Below are positions 62,451 through 64,000 of a stretch of 64,000 bases of DNA, one piece after another (within the stretch, counting starts at the first letter, position 1; each line of letters begins with the position of its first letter). The translations under genes and the position numbers were made by a program. The notes under the pieces were generated by a model. The model did not search any database, had not been told where the DNA came from, and worked only from the letters and a program-made list of their open reading frames with translations. Source of the stretch: Morinoia aosen (taxonomy: Eukaryota; Arthropoda; Malacostraca; Amphipoda; Talitridae); NCBI GenBank assembly GCA_030386875.1, contig CM059560.1, forward strand, positions 27,088,183-27,152,182, given 5' to 3'.

Positions 62451-64000
62451 CTGTGGGAAACGAGAATTATTCGAATTTTTGAGACACTTTGCATGGGAAA
62501 ATCTAGACGCAATTCTCATATAATTCGTGCGAGAAAATTGAGGGGGATTTGAGATACTCGTGGTGTAAGTTTGGAAGTTTATCGTCATTTGCTCCGTATA
62601 GTTAAGGGGAATTACGAGTTTTTTGAGCTGAAAATTGATATGATTTATTATGGAAAATTGAGAGGAGTGCAAGGTATTTTTAGAATGAAAATTTTATATC
62701 ATAGCCGGAGTAAAATTAAGGAGAGATTTTTGATGTAAATGAACTCTAATGTCAAGGGGAAATTTGAGCAAATTTAAGGAAAGGAATCTAACATCATTTT
62801 GACGAGAAAAACTCGGCGTGAGTTATACTATATGTATGTAGGATAACTCCTATCAGCTCTTATCATAGTTAGAATCTGCTTAATTTTCTATTAATTCTTT
62901 GGTAAGTACAGTAAATTTTATTGTATCACTCACACGAACGCGCGTTAAAATGGCAGCTTTTCGAAAGTGTTCAGGCTTTTGTTTTTAAAAATCTCTTAAA
63001 AAGCGTCAAGTGACCTTGAGCTATACACTGAGGACAACTTAGAAAGTGGTTAAAACAAACACAATATTATTTCAGTAAAATGAAATGATTCCTCTACATT
63101 TAGTTAATAGAATCCAATCTCGCATGCTAGTCGTGAAGATACATACGTGTAAGCTATACGTATGAACAACTTCATTTCAACTACTGTGAATTTATCGATT
63201 CCTATGTATTTATGACAATGACTCATACTTCTCAGAAATTTTAAGTTCAGCCCTAGAGAAATGAACCCACTATAGTTTTCAAAAACAATACTTCATAATA
63301 TAATATTCCTAGTTAGAGTTACAGTACAGTCCTTCGTTTCGGCGTGCCGTGGCCACTCACCTCACCAGACACTCGTCCCTCTAACGAGTGCTGCTGTGAA
63401 CTCAAGTCCTGGTGCGTGGGCCGTGGCCGCAGCTCACTGACCACAATCCCCCCGCAACCGCGACTGTATTTGCTAGCTTGCGAGACAATATCTTGTGACT
63501 GATCCCATGCGCTGGTTTTTTAATTATTTCGGGAATTCTTGTTGAGGTGAAATGATTCCCTAAATATCATAATGGATGGGAAAAAATCGTATGGAATCCC
63601 ATGTTTTGTGTTCAATTGTACTCGGTAAGGTAACCCAACTGTTGATGTCATATTTTAGAAGAACTTCAATTCAAGGCTGGACAACTGTTCTAAACAAACG
63701 GAACACGTTTTGTAAAAGAGCACTTACTCCCAGGGGTTGAGATAATATGTAGAGCGAACGGGACACACACACATCATTTCGCACTCTTATGAAAAGAAAA
63801 CTTAACGAATAAAATGAACACAATTTTCGGAACGAAATTCGCTTTCATTTTCTACATCAGCATAATTTTCAATGAGTGACCAAAAAATTGAGTCACAAAA
63901 GGTGGGCAATATGCTTGAATGTAGCGGGAATAAGTGTGTTGGGTGCCCAAATAACTCGGAATTAAAGCTCAAAGTTCGCTTTGAATTTGCAAATGATGAG
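62451..64000. other. AT-rich DNA to the window end
   Basis: There is no open frame of note. A GC-richer, CpG-containing stretch at about 63340-63465 has no further recognisable structure. Confidence 0.55.

Noticed and set aside
1-64000. tRNA or rRNA genes
   Set aside because: I looked for T-arm GTTCGA-type words in a cloverleaf context and for conserved rRNA stretches, and found none that hold up.

Overview
This is animal, most likely insect, genomic DNA: AT-rich, without operon-like gene packing, and carrying mariner-family transposase relics, LINE 3' ends with a TAA-repeat tail, an LTR-type element and a foldback-like element. I cannot name the species. I found no host protein gene, tRNA or rRNA that I can defend. 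Reading frames outside the repeats are short (at most about 135 codons) and look like chance. Every long frame lies inside a tandem repeat and owes its length to the repeat unit.

The window is dominated by minisatellites, at least a dozen unrelated families in 64 kb, with units of 11, 17 (two kinds), 18, 27, 29, 30, 31, 34, 40, 42, 57 and 79 bp. The largest is a 34-bp array at 24173-31829. It holds exactly 225 monomers with no net indel, built largely from a 3,536-bp (104-monomer) block duplicated in tandem. Most monomers carry a CACGTG palindrome and most also a short hairpin. A 31-monomer satellite array of a variant type lies at 35806-36864.

The most interesting region is 41786-52364. The same roughly 100-bp sequence occurs in inverted orientation at its two ends, which suggests a foldback-type DNA element. 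Its right arm has swollen into a 42-bp (2 x 21 bp) minisatellite. Its loop holds a DDE-transposase N-terminal relic and a LINE 3' end. A young LTR-type element (45663-51501) sits inside the right arm with a 4-bp target duplication.

Layout: 1-24 kb is mostly unremarkable AT-rich DNA with small minisatellites. 24-37 kb holds the two 34-bp arrays. 38-43 kb has two LINE 3' ends, a mariner scrap and the 79-bp and 27-bp arrays. 41.8-52.4 kb is the nested element. 53-60.5 kb holds 29-bp, 11-bp, 18-bp and 31-bp arrays and a mariner relic. 60.5-64 kb is AT-rich with one CpG-rich patch.
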